Shown: positions 1 through 10,677, counted from the stretch's first letter. The stretch is 64,000 nucleotides of DNA from Casuarius casuarius (GCA_003342895.1 PTFA01000032.1:6540552-6604551); one strand, 5' to 3'. Made by a program: numbers and translations. Notes: generated by a model not told the origin, from the letters alone.

Positions 1-640
1 CTTGGTGTTTGGCAGCCCAGGGCCCCTGTCGGTAGGTTCCCACTCGCTCCCATTAGCCCCTGAGAGAAAGCGACTGCTCCATCTGCAGTGGTGGTGCCCC
101 AAAGCCCAGCGTGCAGCCAGGATGCTCACGGCCATCTGCTCCACTGGCACTTGTCCCTGCCCTACCTGTCCCATTGCTCCACGCCACCCCTGACCCAGGA
201 CTTGCCCAGCGCCTGTTCTGGGGTGCAGCAGCAGGCTATGGGATTGGGGGCAGAGGGGCATGTGAGGTGTTGAGGGGCAGTGTGTGGAGCCCTGAGGGCA
301 CTGTGAGCGGCTTGTGCCACCAGGTCAAGCTCTGCCCTGCCACAGGCCCCGGCTCCCCACACAGACCCGTCAACGTACCACAGGCAGAGTTCCTCCCCCT
401 GCCCTAGAAATCCCAAATGCCCAAGGGCCGGACCACCGCTTCATTGGCCTTGCTGCCAAACCAGCAAGGTCCGGCTGGCAGACGGTGGGGCAGAGGCGAG
501 GGTGCCTTCAGCTGGGGGCAGAGCCAGGAGTGGAGATTGCCTTTGGCCAGGGGTACAGCCCTGGAGTTTGTCAGGCTGAACAGCATCTCTAGGCCGATGG
601 GGCCACCTCTTGACAGCTGTCCCTGGAGTCTCTGGCTCCG
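1..640. other. GC-rich unassigned stretch
   Basis: This block is richer in G and C than the following 14 kb. Short open frames occur on both strands, but none resembles a known protein and none has convincing splice signals. It contains an interrupted inverted repeat at 427-475. It may be an old repeat continuing from outside the window; I cannot name it. Confidence 0.4.
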
Positions 641-650
641 TCTTCCTTAC

Positions 651-990
651 ACCCTCCATTCAGATACTTATGCACGTTGATAAGATCTCCCCTCTGTCTT
701 CTCTTCTCCAGGCTGAACAGTCCCAGCTCTCTCAGCCTTTCCTCATGAGAGATGCTCCAGTCCCTTCATCTTAGTAGCCTTTTGCTGGACTCACTCCAGC
801 ATGTCCATATCTCTCTTGTACTGTGGAGGCCAGCACTGGACACAGTGCTCCAGATGTGGCCTCACCAGCGCTAAACGGAGGGGAAGGATCCCTCCCTCCA
901 CCTTCTGGCAACGCTCTTCCTAATGTGACCCAGGAGGCTGTTGGCCACCTTTGCTGCAAAGGCTCATGCTCACCTTGGTGTCCACAACAT
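651..990 (-). mobile_element. CR1 LINE fragment (3' part), antisense
   Basis: The plus strand reads as the reverse complement of the CR1 3' region. Recognisable blocks are AGGCTGAACAGTCCCAGCTC near 711-730, CTCAGCCTTTCCTCAT just after it, CACAGTGCTCCAGATGTGGC near 841-860 followed by CTCACCAG, and GGTGTCCAC near 978. CR1 is the dominant LINE of birds and other reptiles, so this is one of the best clues to the host. The copy is diverged, 5'-truncated and has no intact reverse transcriptase frame. Edges are approximate. Confidence 0.9.
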
Positions 991-1403
991 TGCTAGTTGT
1001 TGTTCACCAGATTATTAACCATAGATTTTTTTGGTTGATATTTGTCTTCCCCAGATTTCCTCATAGTCTTTGGCCAGGTTCAGCTTGAAAGTTAACTAGA
1101 GACAGGGACAGACCAGAAATTATAACCCATAAATCAAGGGTAGAGGTAATTTTGCAATCTTGGGCTAGGAAAGAAAAGATTGAAATTCATCAAAAATTAT
1201 GACCAGAAGAGCCAAGTGGAAGAGGTAGTGGTAGTGAAGAGAAGCAGATAAAACCTTCTATGCTTATTGATATTTATTCGTTAAGATATAACCAACACAG
1301 AGTGCTGTGTGAGAAAAGAGACATCTGTTAGGAAAGGACTATTCATATCTCCATGTATGCCCTCTTTTCTATCAGTTCCTCAATGGCTGGAGGAGAGAAT
1401 CTT

Positions 1404-1429
1404 TCTATTACTATTACTATTACTATTAC
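1404..1429. repeat. (CTATTA)n microsatellite
   Basis: Four tandem copies of a 6-bp CTATTA unit followed by a partial copy. It lies in non-coding DNA. Confidence 0.9.
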
Positions 1430-2025
1430 CTATGAGTGTGGCTGTTTCTCAGCACACAGGACTTTGAGGAAGAGAAGGAGGGGATGCTTATGTGCTATTT
1501 CAGTCATGCTTGGGACTTTCTGTTCAAATCCCTTGTTTATTTATCATTGGTCACTCATATCTTTCATTTACTTTCTTCAGCCCATTGCCGGGTCTGACAA
1601 AATACCAGTGAAAAGTTTTATTTCCTTCTTAACATTCATTGATTTGTATCTTTTAAGAAAAAAGTTTGGTGAGAGGAAATTCTGAGTCTCAGATCCAGCC
1701 AAGAAACAAACAAGTTTCTCATCTGCTTTTGAGAAGTTGACTCGAGACTCTTGCATTAGTCCTTAATTTTCAAAGAGGCAGTCTTCATCTTCCTCTCATT
1801 CTATCCTGTGGACATGGAAGGAGCTTCTCATAAATGACCACAGTACATTATTGTCCATCTTCAAAACTTTTCCCTGCCAACATAGCTATGAAACCAGTGA
1901 TAACATTTAGGTTGAAGTTTGACATTTTCTTACAGCTAAGTCAACCTAAGAGGTAGTTGTAACCAAAAGTCATGTTTTTCCTTCAGTGCCCTCTACGCTT
2001 TCTTGTGGCCCCACATTCCCACTCC

Positions 2026-2105
2026 ATGGTCTCCTGTGCCATCACTGATACTCATCTGATCTTGTAGTGAGATGATTAAGGAAGCTAAAGTAGTAGAAAA
2101 ACAAT
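2026..2105 (+). pseudogene. PSMA8: Possible PSMA8 exon 1 relic
   Basis: Very degraded candidate. An ATG at 2026 is followed by GCCATCACTG (2038-2047), as expected for the Ala-Ile-Thr of the conserved alpha-subunit N-terminus. GGAAGCTAAAG near 2080 fits the later Glu-Ala-Val-Lys. About 12-15 bases between them appear lost and no frame is open. The match could be chance; placement upstream of exon 2 is the main support. Confidence 0.27.
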
Positions 2106-2671
2106 TGTTTTTCTCAATAAGTAGTTTTCTGCCTGTTAAGTTTCATGAATTGGGAGCAGATGAGTTTCAGTGTCAAAGAAAAGGAATACAAATGCTGGGG
2201 CAGAAGAGTGGAGCAGGATTGCACTTCTTTGACAGTAGTTAGCTGTTAGATCAGCTTAGCCATGACTGCACCTATAAACAGCTAGTATAGGAGAATACTG
2301 CTTTTATCGCATTGATCTGTGTTGTGTTGCTATCTCCCTGAGCTCTTGTGTTTGTAACCACCTTATTTCCTTTGTTTTCTGCTTTGATTGTAAGCCTTTA
2401 GTGCAGGGACTGCCTCTTTGTACTGTATTTGTAAACCACAACTTTTGCAACTTTGCAACTTTTTCCTGTGATGTTTACCACACCATATCATTCTTTCCTT
2501 CTAAACAGATGCCTCACATTATTTTTTATTGCTTGAGGAGGATGACATAGTCTTCACAAAGCTGTTTGCCTACATCAGTGTGAAAAGACTTAGTATGATA
2601 ATATCTCCTCTGCATAGCATGAATAGAGTCAATATTCGAAATGACACTATTTTTTAATTCTGATTTAACAG

Positions 2672-2798
2672 GTCAGAATTTGAGGGCTGGATATAGTTGT
2701 GCTGGGGACAGAAGAAAAATCTGTTGCCAAGCTTCAAGAAGAAAGATCTGTGAGGAAGATTTATGCACTTGATGATGCTGTCTTTTTGGCTTTTACAG
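2672..2798 (+). pseudogene. PSMA8: PSMA8 exon 2 remnant, in-frame TGA
   Basis: The translation keeps [20 protein letters not shown] and then [15 protein letters not shown], closely matching the alpha-4/alpha-4s block that normally reads [20 protein letters not shown]. The length of 127 bases (42 codons plus one base) equals the family exon exactly. A TGA at 2681-2683 replaces the usual arginine codon of the GVRG motif, a CpG-type CGA to TGA change. The donor reads CAG|GC rather than CAG|GT, a second likely defect. The acceptor at 2670-2671 is kept. Confidence 0.93.
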
Positions 2799-5252
2799 GC
2801 ATTGTTTCCAGTGTTACTGCTCCACAGAGCATCCCATTGCAGGTGTGGGGTATGTGAAAGGTCTTTAAAGACTGGATTTATGAAAAACATTGTGAAGATG
2901 GACAGGGTGGTTTGGGAGAGTGGTATTAGGGTATGAAGGTATTAGGTTCATACATAACCAGTTCGAATATACCTGAAAGATCCTTATGGGGCCAGTGGGA
3001 AATATTTTGATCTTTAAAACTCGATTGATCACTTATTATTTTTTCAACCATCTTAATCAGGTCTATTTGTGTCTCATCAGCAGGGACAAGCCCCTTGGAT
3101 AGCAGAAGTTGCTCCTGACTGGTTGCAGCAGCAATAAGCACACTAAAGGGGAGGAGAAAGGCAAACCTGGGGCTCAGATTCAGCAAAATAAACCAGGATG
3201 GTATTGGAAATACTCCTGGAGAGTTGGGAGATAACTTTAGGCTCGAATTGGTGCTGCTCTCCTCCTTCTCTGATGTATGAAACCTCTGTGCAATAACACT
3301 TGAGAACATATGTCTCTCCACGAAATGTCTTCCTTCGGTTAAGGTTGAATGAAGAGAAGACTGCATGGAAACTCGGCAGATAGGTTAGCAAAACCGCCTA
3401 AGCATACATCTCATCTCAAGGTGCAGTTTTGTGTTACCACTAAACTGACTGGTAGTGGCTAGTTGCCACCAGAAGGCAAAGGTCTTGCTCCTGGCTGTGC
3501 TCTCCCACGGTTGTTTCTGTGCTGGCTTTGCTGCCCAGCTGAGCCATGGTGAGCCAGGTCAGAAGCCTTTGTGGCAGCAAGCTGAGCCAGGAAGAAAAGT
3601 TTTCTTGCACTGGCTCACTAAGGTCAGGTAAGAGTCAGCAAAGGCTCCAGGAAAGGGGGAAGAATACACAGGGAAGAGCCACAGTAGCACTGATTTAGAT
3701 GAGTTTAAACTCCCATACAAGTGCATGCTCCTGGGTAGTCGTCTCCATCCTTCTGTCTCTGCTCCAAGTGCTGCATTTTCATCTCCTCCCTGGTGCTGTT
3801 TCTGATGCTTCCTTGACCTCCTGCAAGTTGATTCAACTCACTAACATCACAGAAAAAATCTTCAAATGTTTTGCTGGGTTAGCTTGTCGAATTGATTCAA
3901 TGTTCAATATGAACCCCAAAATTGTGTGAGGGAAAGAGGGAGTGAAGGAAGAAGCTGGGGTGGGACTGTCCATTTCTGGTGGTCAAACCATTAGAGTTGT
4001 TCAGCTGTGTTGTATAACCACACATTAAGGGTACCATTTGGTGTTATATTTCACCTACAGTGAGGGCAAGCTGTTACTGAAGGAGATAGTCCTAAACTCA
4101 CTGATCTGATGAAAAAATATTCCTTTTTTGGTGAGTTGCCATAAAGTTGTGTGATTGTTAAATCCAGCTCAAGGGAAACTGCAGGAATGTATGTATGGGA
4201 CGTGGCTGGGAAGAACAGAAATGCTGCTTTTTGTGGCAGCCTCCAATTAGGTCATGTTATCATGATATGAAACCATCCTCTTAGGTTGCTTTCACAAGAG
4301 ATGAAAACAACTCAGGTTGTCAAAAGAACGTTAATTTTGAGTTATATCAACACAGTGATCTGACCTAACATGGAACTGTAGAACAGCTTGTGCTGACACA
4401 GGGAGAGACTGAGAAGATGCACTGAAAGACAGAGCACGGGGGAATCACCTCTTTTGGTAGCAGTGTTGTCTTAGACTGACCGATACTGACCACGGAGATG
4501 CTCCCCAAGAAAGGGTTTCCAAGTGACAGAAGAAGTTTTCAGCTCTTTGTAGTAACCAGCTCAACAAAATGATCAAACTTAAAAAAAAAAGTATTTATTT
4601 ACTTTTTTAAGCTGGGTGTTTTCACTGACTCTACAAGTGGGTGAATTTGTAGAAGAATGGGAGGGTGAAGGACTATGTCAAGGAGTGACGAGGAAAGTGG
4701 AAAATCAGAAACCTATTAAAGAGGCTTTACTGTCAGGAAAATTAAAATATGAAACTGTGCCTTGCATTTTCTACACTAGCTAGTAATGCACAAGAATGCG
4801 GATGTGCCCTCAACAACCAACAACCCTCTCTTTTTACAGTCCGTGATAATGCTTTTCCTTCAGTTTCCTGGTACTGTGTGGTGGAGAGAGTGATACAATA
4901 CCAAAACCATGAAGTATGGCATGCTACAGCAGAGGAGAGGGCTTTTTTAAAATATGTGTTTTTAGAGGAGTTAAATCCATACTTAATACTGTAAACCCAC
5001 TTTCCTTAAACTTAAAAGCCATTATGGCCTGAAATTTATTTAAAGACTTTCTCAGTTAGAATAAGAAAGTTACTTCTATACGCTACTTCAAATTTGTGTT
5101 TTCTGTCTCCATCTACATTGCTTTTGCAGCAGTTTCTGTTTTTTTTTAAAAAAAAAACCTGTCATAATAGTTTGCTCTTTCTTGAATAATGATTTGTTGT
5201 TAGTTAATGGAAGAGTCTTTGTGATTTTTTTTTTATCATTATGATTATGCAG
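2799..5252 (+). other. Former PSMA8 intron 2
   Basis: AT-rich non-coding DNA between exon remnants 2 and 3. Apart from the unrecognised frame on the minus strand I see no gene, RNA gene or clear repeat. Confidence 0.7.
2926..3366 (-). other. Unrecognised 146-codon open frame in PSMA8 intron 2
   Basis: A minus-strand frame open for 146 codons, overlapped by a second open frame at 3143-3391. I recognise neither product. There is no promoter, no splice signal worth trusting and no tie to neighbouring exons. The two overlapping frames could reflect an old frameshifted insertion such as a processed pseudogene. Chance is the simpler explanation, since a few frames this long are expected in 64 kb on two strands. 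Confidence 0.12.
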
Positions 5253-5373
5253 GCCTGACTGCTGATGCTAGAATAGCAATTAACAGAGCCAGGATGGAAT
5301 GTCAGAGCCATAAACTGTTGAGGATCCAGTCACAGTAGAGTGTCTCACACAATACATTGCAACTTTAAAGCAG
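5253..5373 (+). pseudogene. PSMA8: PSMA8 exon 3 remnant, 4-bp deletion
   Basis: It begins with the conserved [20 protein letters not shown] and, after a frame change, continues [18 protein letters not shown]. The second half is readable only if four bases are restored near 5315-5318, where the family codes Leu-Thr-Val. The exon is 121 bases against 125 in the family, exactly four short. The lost bases fit slippage between two copies of CTG. The shifted frame stops at TAG 5336-5338. Both splice sites look intact (CAG at 5250-5252, GTAAGC after 5373). Confidence 0.95.
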
Positions 5374-7027
5374 GTAAGCAGTTTGGCACTGTTAGACTTC
5401 TGTATAAAAGCTTTAAATCCTTAATATTGAAAACAAAGCAGTTGTTTCTCTTCCATCTGTTAAAAAAGGAAATCAGGTTAAGCTTTCTTTGTAGGACTTC
5501 TTAAAAAATGTGAATATCACTTGAGGAAAAATAACTGTTTTTCACAAGAACATAACAGCTATTATGAGTTCTTTTATTTTAAGAAACACCAGCAAATATA
5601 TTTTCTTGTCTACTTCCATGTGTATAGATCTGTGAAGAACTTCCTTGTATAATTTGGAAATAATAATAATGCAGAGAGACCAAACAATATTATCACATAA
5701 AAGAGCTGAGATAAGACTGAAAACTTAAAAAGAAAACAACAACAGAAATCCTTACAGCAGGGAGCAACGTGAGAGGCTAAACTGAAAGTAAAACTCACAG
5801 ACACCGATTCTTAATTTCAAACACTGAAGTTTAGCAGAACACCTGTAAGCAGTCTGATTGATTGCAAGCATTTGAGATGGTCCTTGGAATCTGTTCACTG
5901 CTGTGAACAGCAATTGCCTTTGTAAAGCTTTTACACCTATTGCTTGCTATATTGCTTGCTACTTGCCTCAAAAATGGTAGCTTGTTACAGAAAAATAAGA
6001 GTATATTCCATTTGAAATTTGTCTCACATTTCTTTGTGATTCTTTTGTTCACTTGTTGCTTTATATGTGAACTTTTCTGTGTAGAAGACTTTTATGTTTT
6101 GAAAACTGTGTTACCTGTGTTTGAAAGAACACAAACGCCAACTAAGCCATTAGAGTTTTGGTACCAGGTAGTTTTGAGTCTTACCTTGCTCTTGATGATG
6201 GGCTTTTGTAACTGACTCAAGCAGGATAGGAACAAATATGGTGAACCCTTCAGTGCACTGTTTGTTTAACCTAAAAGATCTCCCCATCACCTGCAGCTGT
6301 GCTACTGGAAGCAGTGGCAAGAGACTAATCTAGATGATTAGATTTAGCCTTCCATTCCAGGCTCAGGGAAATTGTTGCATGTGTTGGTTGGTCCTAGGTA
6401 GAGCTTTTGTATACAGGAGGCAGAAAAGAGAGGTGGAGTGATTCCATCTTTCAGAGCTGTGAACATGGGCATAATAGTTGGGAGTATCATCATTATTTTA
6501 TTTTTTTTTTTGGTAATGAAAACTGATGGAGTGAGGCAGAACTGAGGAAGTACCCAGGCTAAAGAAATGGTCACATCCGACTGCAGCTGGTGTTTGTACT
6601 GTGTACTCAGTCAATCAGATCTTTACCCCTTCAATTTACTGGGGTAATTTCATTGCTGGCTTTATGCCTAATGGTTGCTTAAAGATCTTGTAATGTATAA
6701 GCTTATGGGCTACCTCTTCATTAGTGAACAAAACTGCCAATGCCCACTTTTTGTTCCTGAGGCCATGTTCAGACCAGACTCTCCTTGCCTCAGAAACAAA
6801 ATAGCTGTATTCAGACTGATGTTTCCCAATGTGAGCTATTCCTAAATGTTGCTCAGAAATTGTCTGGGAGAGAAGTAACTAGGCTACGCCAAAAGCTTGC
6901 AGAGACTGTTGTAGCAATACTGATGATCAAGTTCCAGTGTCTGGGCCCACACGCTGGTAATTTTTCTCTTCTGGCATAGGTGTAGCTAAGGTAACTGAAA
7001 GCTGCAGCAGTGGATTGATTTCTCCAG

Positions 7028-7143
7028 TGTAGCCAGAAGTGGTGTCCACCTTTACAGTTCAGCATCTCTGCTTTGGATTACTTCTCTTTGATAGTAAAAT
7101 GTAGATATCTTCCAAACTTAATAGGAGAAGAGGAGGGGGAAAG
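7028..7143 (+). pseudogene. PSMA8: Probable PSMA8 exon 4 relic
   Basis: After an acceptor-like TCTCCAG the sequence has CCAGAAGTGGT (compare Gln-Ser-Asn-Gly), CACCTTT (Arg-Pro-Phe), then GCATCTCTGCTTTG (Gly-Ile-Ser-Ala-Leu), TTTGAT (Phe-Asp) and CCAAACT (Gln-Thr). These come in the family order and at close to family spacing. The segment is about 116 bases against 123 for exon 4. No frame stays open and small insertions and deletions are needed throughout. It lies correctly between exons 3 and 5. Confidence 0.42.
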
Positions 7144-7921
7144 ATAGTATGCTAACATATTATAATACTTTCTGTGCTCTGTTTATGTGTAAATCAGAAC
7201 AACTTTTTCTGCAGAATGGATTAAAATTCCCCCAAACCTATCAGTATATGTGTCTTGGTGAAGGCAAGATCAAAGATCACATTTGTTTTGAGGGAAAGGA
7301 CATAGGGATCCTTTAAAGTCTTATACCAGCTTTACATATGTTGTGATTATTTTATGAATTTTTTGCTATCTTTAGCCACCAATGAAATAAAAAATCTAAA
7401 GAGAAAATTAAGTAGTGAATACCACTTCTGTATTGACTATCTTTGTTTCCAGGAGGATAGTTTTATTACACAAGTATTTCTCATTGCTACATTGATATTG
7501 TAAATGCTGGTTTTATCAATTTTATATTTTTGTCACTTTCTAACACATCTTAGTATTATATATGGCTGTAAAGTAACTGCTAGTATTGGCAAGCAACTAA
7601 ACAATTTGCATTCTCTCAGAAATTTTGTGGGGGGAGTTGCCTTTTAGATAAAATAACATGCGAGTTAGCAGCTATTCTTGCTGGTATCATCATCTCCCTC
7701 CTAGCTCCTGTTTGTTCTGAGACTCACGTTCTTGGTTGGAGGTTACAGACAAAAGGTAAGAAGAAGTTCTAATTCCTTCATTCCTACTTTCTTACTTCTT
7801 GTGTGTGGGTTTTTTTTTCCCAAGGTGAGTGTAGAGTAGCAGAGTTAACTTACTGCTGCAAGTGATAGTGGTTTTGCCTTCTAGTCTTCTGTTGCTCTAT
7901 ACCATGATATGCCTGTCACAC

Positions 7922-7937
7922 TTTTTTTTTTTTTTTT
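7922..7937. repeat. Poly(T) run
   Basis: Sixteen consecutive T residues in non-coding DNA. It could be the tail of an old antisense retroposon, but no element body is recognisable beside it. Confidence 0.85.
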
Positions 7938-9455
7938 GGTTCCCTGTCCTGCTGGCGCCTACTTGTAGTTGCTTCTTATTCCCCAGTTTTTGCCTCAAGG
8001 GTGTAGTTAATTGGATTACAGTTCATGTTCTCTGCTTGATTCCCAAGAGCCAGAAAGCAGAGCAGTGGAAACTACCATCTGCTTTTCCCCTGTCCTGTGG
8101 ATTTCTTTCATCTCTAATGAACTCAGACCAAAACACAGACCAGTGTGCTCAAGAGCTATCATAATACTTCAAAGCAGTTTTTGAGCTAGCTGAGAAAGAA
8201 TTGTGGAGCATATGCATAGACATTAAATAGATCAAGCAGTGAGCCCAGGAAAACTGACAACTATTTTATTAATGACAATGTTGTAAACATGAGGAAAAAA
8301 AATCATTCTGAATGTACTTGTTTCACTGTGAACAGTGCAAGATGCCATTCTTGCCATTCTCATCATCATTGAAGAAAATGTTGACGGAACCTTGTCTCCA
8401 GGATTGGCAGTGGTATATTGATGGTTAGGTCAAAACATGAGTTCTTTTCACCGATACAGTTAGTTGACAAAGTCATGGCATGTGTACAGATGTTCATAAT
8501 CAGCCCCTCAGTATCCCCAGATGAAACTTCTGCCCACCTTCCACTTTCCTTTCAAATGAACAGATGTTGATTTTTTTTAAATTATATTAAAACCTTTTTT
8601 TGTTAAACTTTGGAGAGGGAAAATAATCCATGAAATTTCCATTGTATGAATTGTATCATTATGCAATCACTACAAATAATTATTCACTAGGCACTGTGAG
8701 AAATAACATAATTTTAACACTAGAAGCCAGTCTTGCACACCAAATCATGTGGATATCATTCAATTCACCAGGAAGCTTTGACAACAATTTCAATGTTGGT
8801 GAAACTGAAAAAAAGTTTTGAAATCTATCACAGAGAAATGCTGTGCGTGCCTTTTTTTCTATTTGATGTAAAGAAATAGTACCAAACTTTGGCAGTTCTT
8901 CCAAACAGAAAACTTCTTGGCTTTTTACACACACACAGAAAAGTCTTTTTTGAAAGGCTGAATATAGGTCTGTATCAGTCAGTGAAGTATGCTGCATTCT
9001 GGCTTACTCAGAATCCTTTTCCCATGGACGGAGTTTAATTTGAGTTTCTTCAACTATTGGTCACAGGACTGTGTTAAGGGGTTTCAAAATTTCTGTCCTT
9101 CCCTAGCTCTGTATTAGAAGAGATTTTAGCAAATAGAGAGTTGCTAGCATCGTGTACATATAGAAAAAGACGTGTGGCACAAGAAAGTTTTGAGAACTCC
9201 TGGTCTGATACATTTATGTCCCCAGATACACTAAGATCAAGTCTTGAAACGTTATCAGATCCTAAACAGAAGTGAGGGGAAATCACTGTCCTGGCAGATA
9301 GGCAAATTCTGAATTATATATTGCATAGTGATATTGGGGGAATCCCAGATTAGAACTCAGTGTGGAATGTATACAAGCCTTTATGTGACTGATTACAACA
9401 GGTAAATCAATTTATGTTGTGGTGAGATTTATAGCTCTCTTTCTGTCCTCCACAG

Positions 9456-9573
9456 GCCAATGTGATTTGTCACAATGCTAAAACTGTGCAAGAATTTTTG
9501 GAAAAGAATCACACAAAAGAAGCTACAGCAGCTCATAAGGACACCATCAAATTAGCGATGAGCTTTGCTAGAA
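9456..9573 (+). pseudogene. PSMA8: PSMA8 exon 5 remnant, 2-bp deletion
   Basis: The translation includes AKTVQEFLEKNHTKEA and then DTIKLAM, matching the alpha-4s helix block AKTVREFLEKNYTEDA and IKLAI. The exon is 118 bases against 120. Two bases are missing near 9559-9563, where the family continues Arg-Ala-Leu-Leu-Glu; the bases GCTTTGCTAGAA for Ala-Leu-Leu-Glu are still present out of frame. The acceptor (CACAG) and the donor (GAA|GTAAGT) remain perfect. Confidence 0.95.
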
Positions 9574-9694
9574 GTAAGTGATCCAATCCAATGCATGTGA
9601 TAAATACTTCAGGAAAAGCTTGGGTTTCTTTCCTTTATGGGAATGTAAAATGCTTTGTAAACATACTTATTTTAATGATTTTGTTGTACATTAG

Positions 9695-9750
9695 GTTGTG
9701 TGGTCTGGTGGAAAAAATACTGAACTTAACATATAGTAGTAGTATATTAA
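9695..9750 (+). pseudogene. PSMA8: PSMA8 exon 6 remnant, three stops
   Basis: VVWSGGKNTELNI aligns with the family VVQSGGKNIELAI. It is followed by TAG TAG TAG at 9734-9742 where methionine or isoleucine and two arginines are expected. The segment is about seven bases shorter than the 63-base family exon. The acceptor (TTAG) is kept; the donor now reads AA|GTATGA and is shifted by one base. Confidence 0.93.
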
Positions 9751-10588
9751 GTATGAACTTAATAATAAGAAAACAGCCACTACAGGTATGTGTTTGATTT
9801 TATAGGGAAAAAAATATAACTGTATACAAAATCTTCTCTTATTCCAGGTGACACCTGTGCATTCAGCTTGATGTATGAAGTGTCCCATAACATCTGGTGG
9901 TACAATGTTAGGTGACTTCTGTGGTGTCTCTGTAGACTGATAGCGCTGGGAGCTATAGTGATTGTTGCTAATTTATAACAGAGTGCAAGACTGTTGGGAA
10001 CATGCAGAAAGCAGTTCTGGGAAGGCATATGACAACATGCTACATCTATTGGGTGTATAAGACATTACCATTGCTTCTTAAAATTATGAAAGTGATAGGA
10101 ATGTTTTATCCTGTAGTAATCCTTATCGCAGTATTTCCGACATGCTGTCATTCCTTCATAGCTTAATAGCTTCTATCACAAGTGGAAAACACAGGCTTTG
10201 AGAACAGAAAAAATTTACATTAAAATATTATTAGAATACAATATTTTCATTTTTTGGAACATTGATGATTTGGAATCATTCTTAATACTTACTACATTAT
10301 CTATGTGACAAAAAGAAAATATACAAAATATCTAGCTGAGCTATCTAAGACTTTATTAAGCTATAAAATAAAGTCATCAGTCTCAAATGACAAGATTCCT
10401 GCTGATTGTTATAGCTTGCAGTTATTGCTGCTGTATCTTTAAAAAGTCCAGTTCTAGATGTGTTACTTGACAGTCAAAGTATTACAAATATTTAGCAGGA
10501 CAGTCTGGACCTATGGAACGTAAATGAATAAATTATAATATCACATTTGGAAATCAGTGGTATTAATACTTTTATTTGTCTAATTCAG

Positions 10589-10677
10589 ATTTTTAGTGAA
10601 AAAATAATGAAATGCAAGTTGCAGAAACAGAGGAGGAAAAAGAAGAATCTGAAAAGAAAAAGAAGAAAAATATCTAA
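10589..10677 (+). pseudogene. PSMA8: PSMA8 exon 7 remnant, 1-bp deletion
   Basis: After a good acceptor (CTAATTCAG) the exon starts Ile-Phe-Ser-Glu-Lys. A one-base deletion before 10612 shifts the frame, and then MQVAETEEEKEESEKKKKKN follows with a stop at 10675-10677. This is the charged Glu/Lys tail typical of alpha-4 subunits, ending at the normal length. The 23 bases before 10612 should be 24 (eight codons). Confidence 0.94.

Larger units (their letters stand above)
5374..9455 (+). other. Former PSMA8 introns 3 and 4
   Basis: Non-coding, AT-rich. A weak exon 4 candidate sits at 7028-7143 and a T16 run at 7922-7937. No other supportable feature was seen. Confidence 0.65.
2026..10677 (+). 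pseudogene. PSMA8: PSMA8 unitary pseudogene (proteasome alpha-4s)
   Basis: Intact PSMA8 encodes alpha-4s, the testis-specific replacement for alpha-4 (PSMA7) in the 20S core of the spermatoproteasome. Five exons are clear by translation and by splice phase: exon 2 (2672-2798), exon 3 (5253-5373), exon 5 (9456-9573), exon 6 (9695-9750) and exon 7 (10589-10677). Exons 1 and 4 are only faintly visible. Each clear exon has its own lesion: a TGA in exon 2, a 4-bp deletion in exon 3, a 2-bp deletion in exon 5, three TAG codons in exon 6 and a 1-bp deletion in exon 7. Introns are kept, so this is not a retrocopy, and it sits directly upstream of TAF4B as PSMA8 does in mammals. I assign it to PSMA8 rather than PSMA7 mainly by synteny, because the two proteins are close. 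Loss of function is inferred from the many independent breaks. Confidence 0.92.

Noticed and set aside
6785..6830. A match resembling the Leu-Tyr-Gln-Thr-Asp motif of PSMA8 exon 4
   Set aside because: Only about 15 bases fit, one base out of frame, and nothing before or after matches the exon. The candidate at 7028-7143 has several motifs in order and is preferred.
2672..10677. PSMA8 as a functional gene with sequencing errors
   Set aside because: Five independent lesions of different kinds, plus two almost unreadable exons, cannot reasonably all be base-call errors, while the neighbouring TAF4B reads cleanly across 683 codons.
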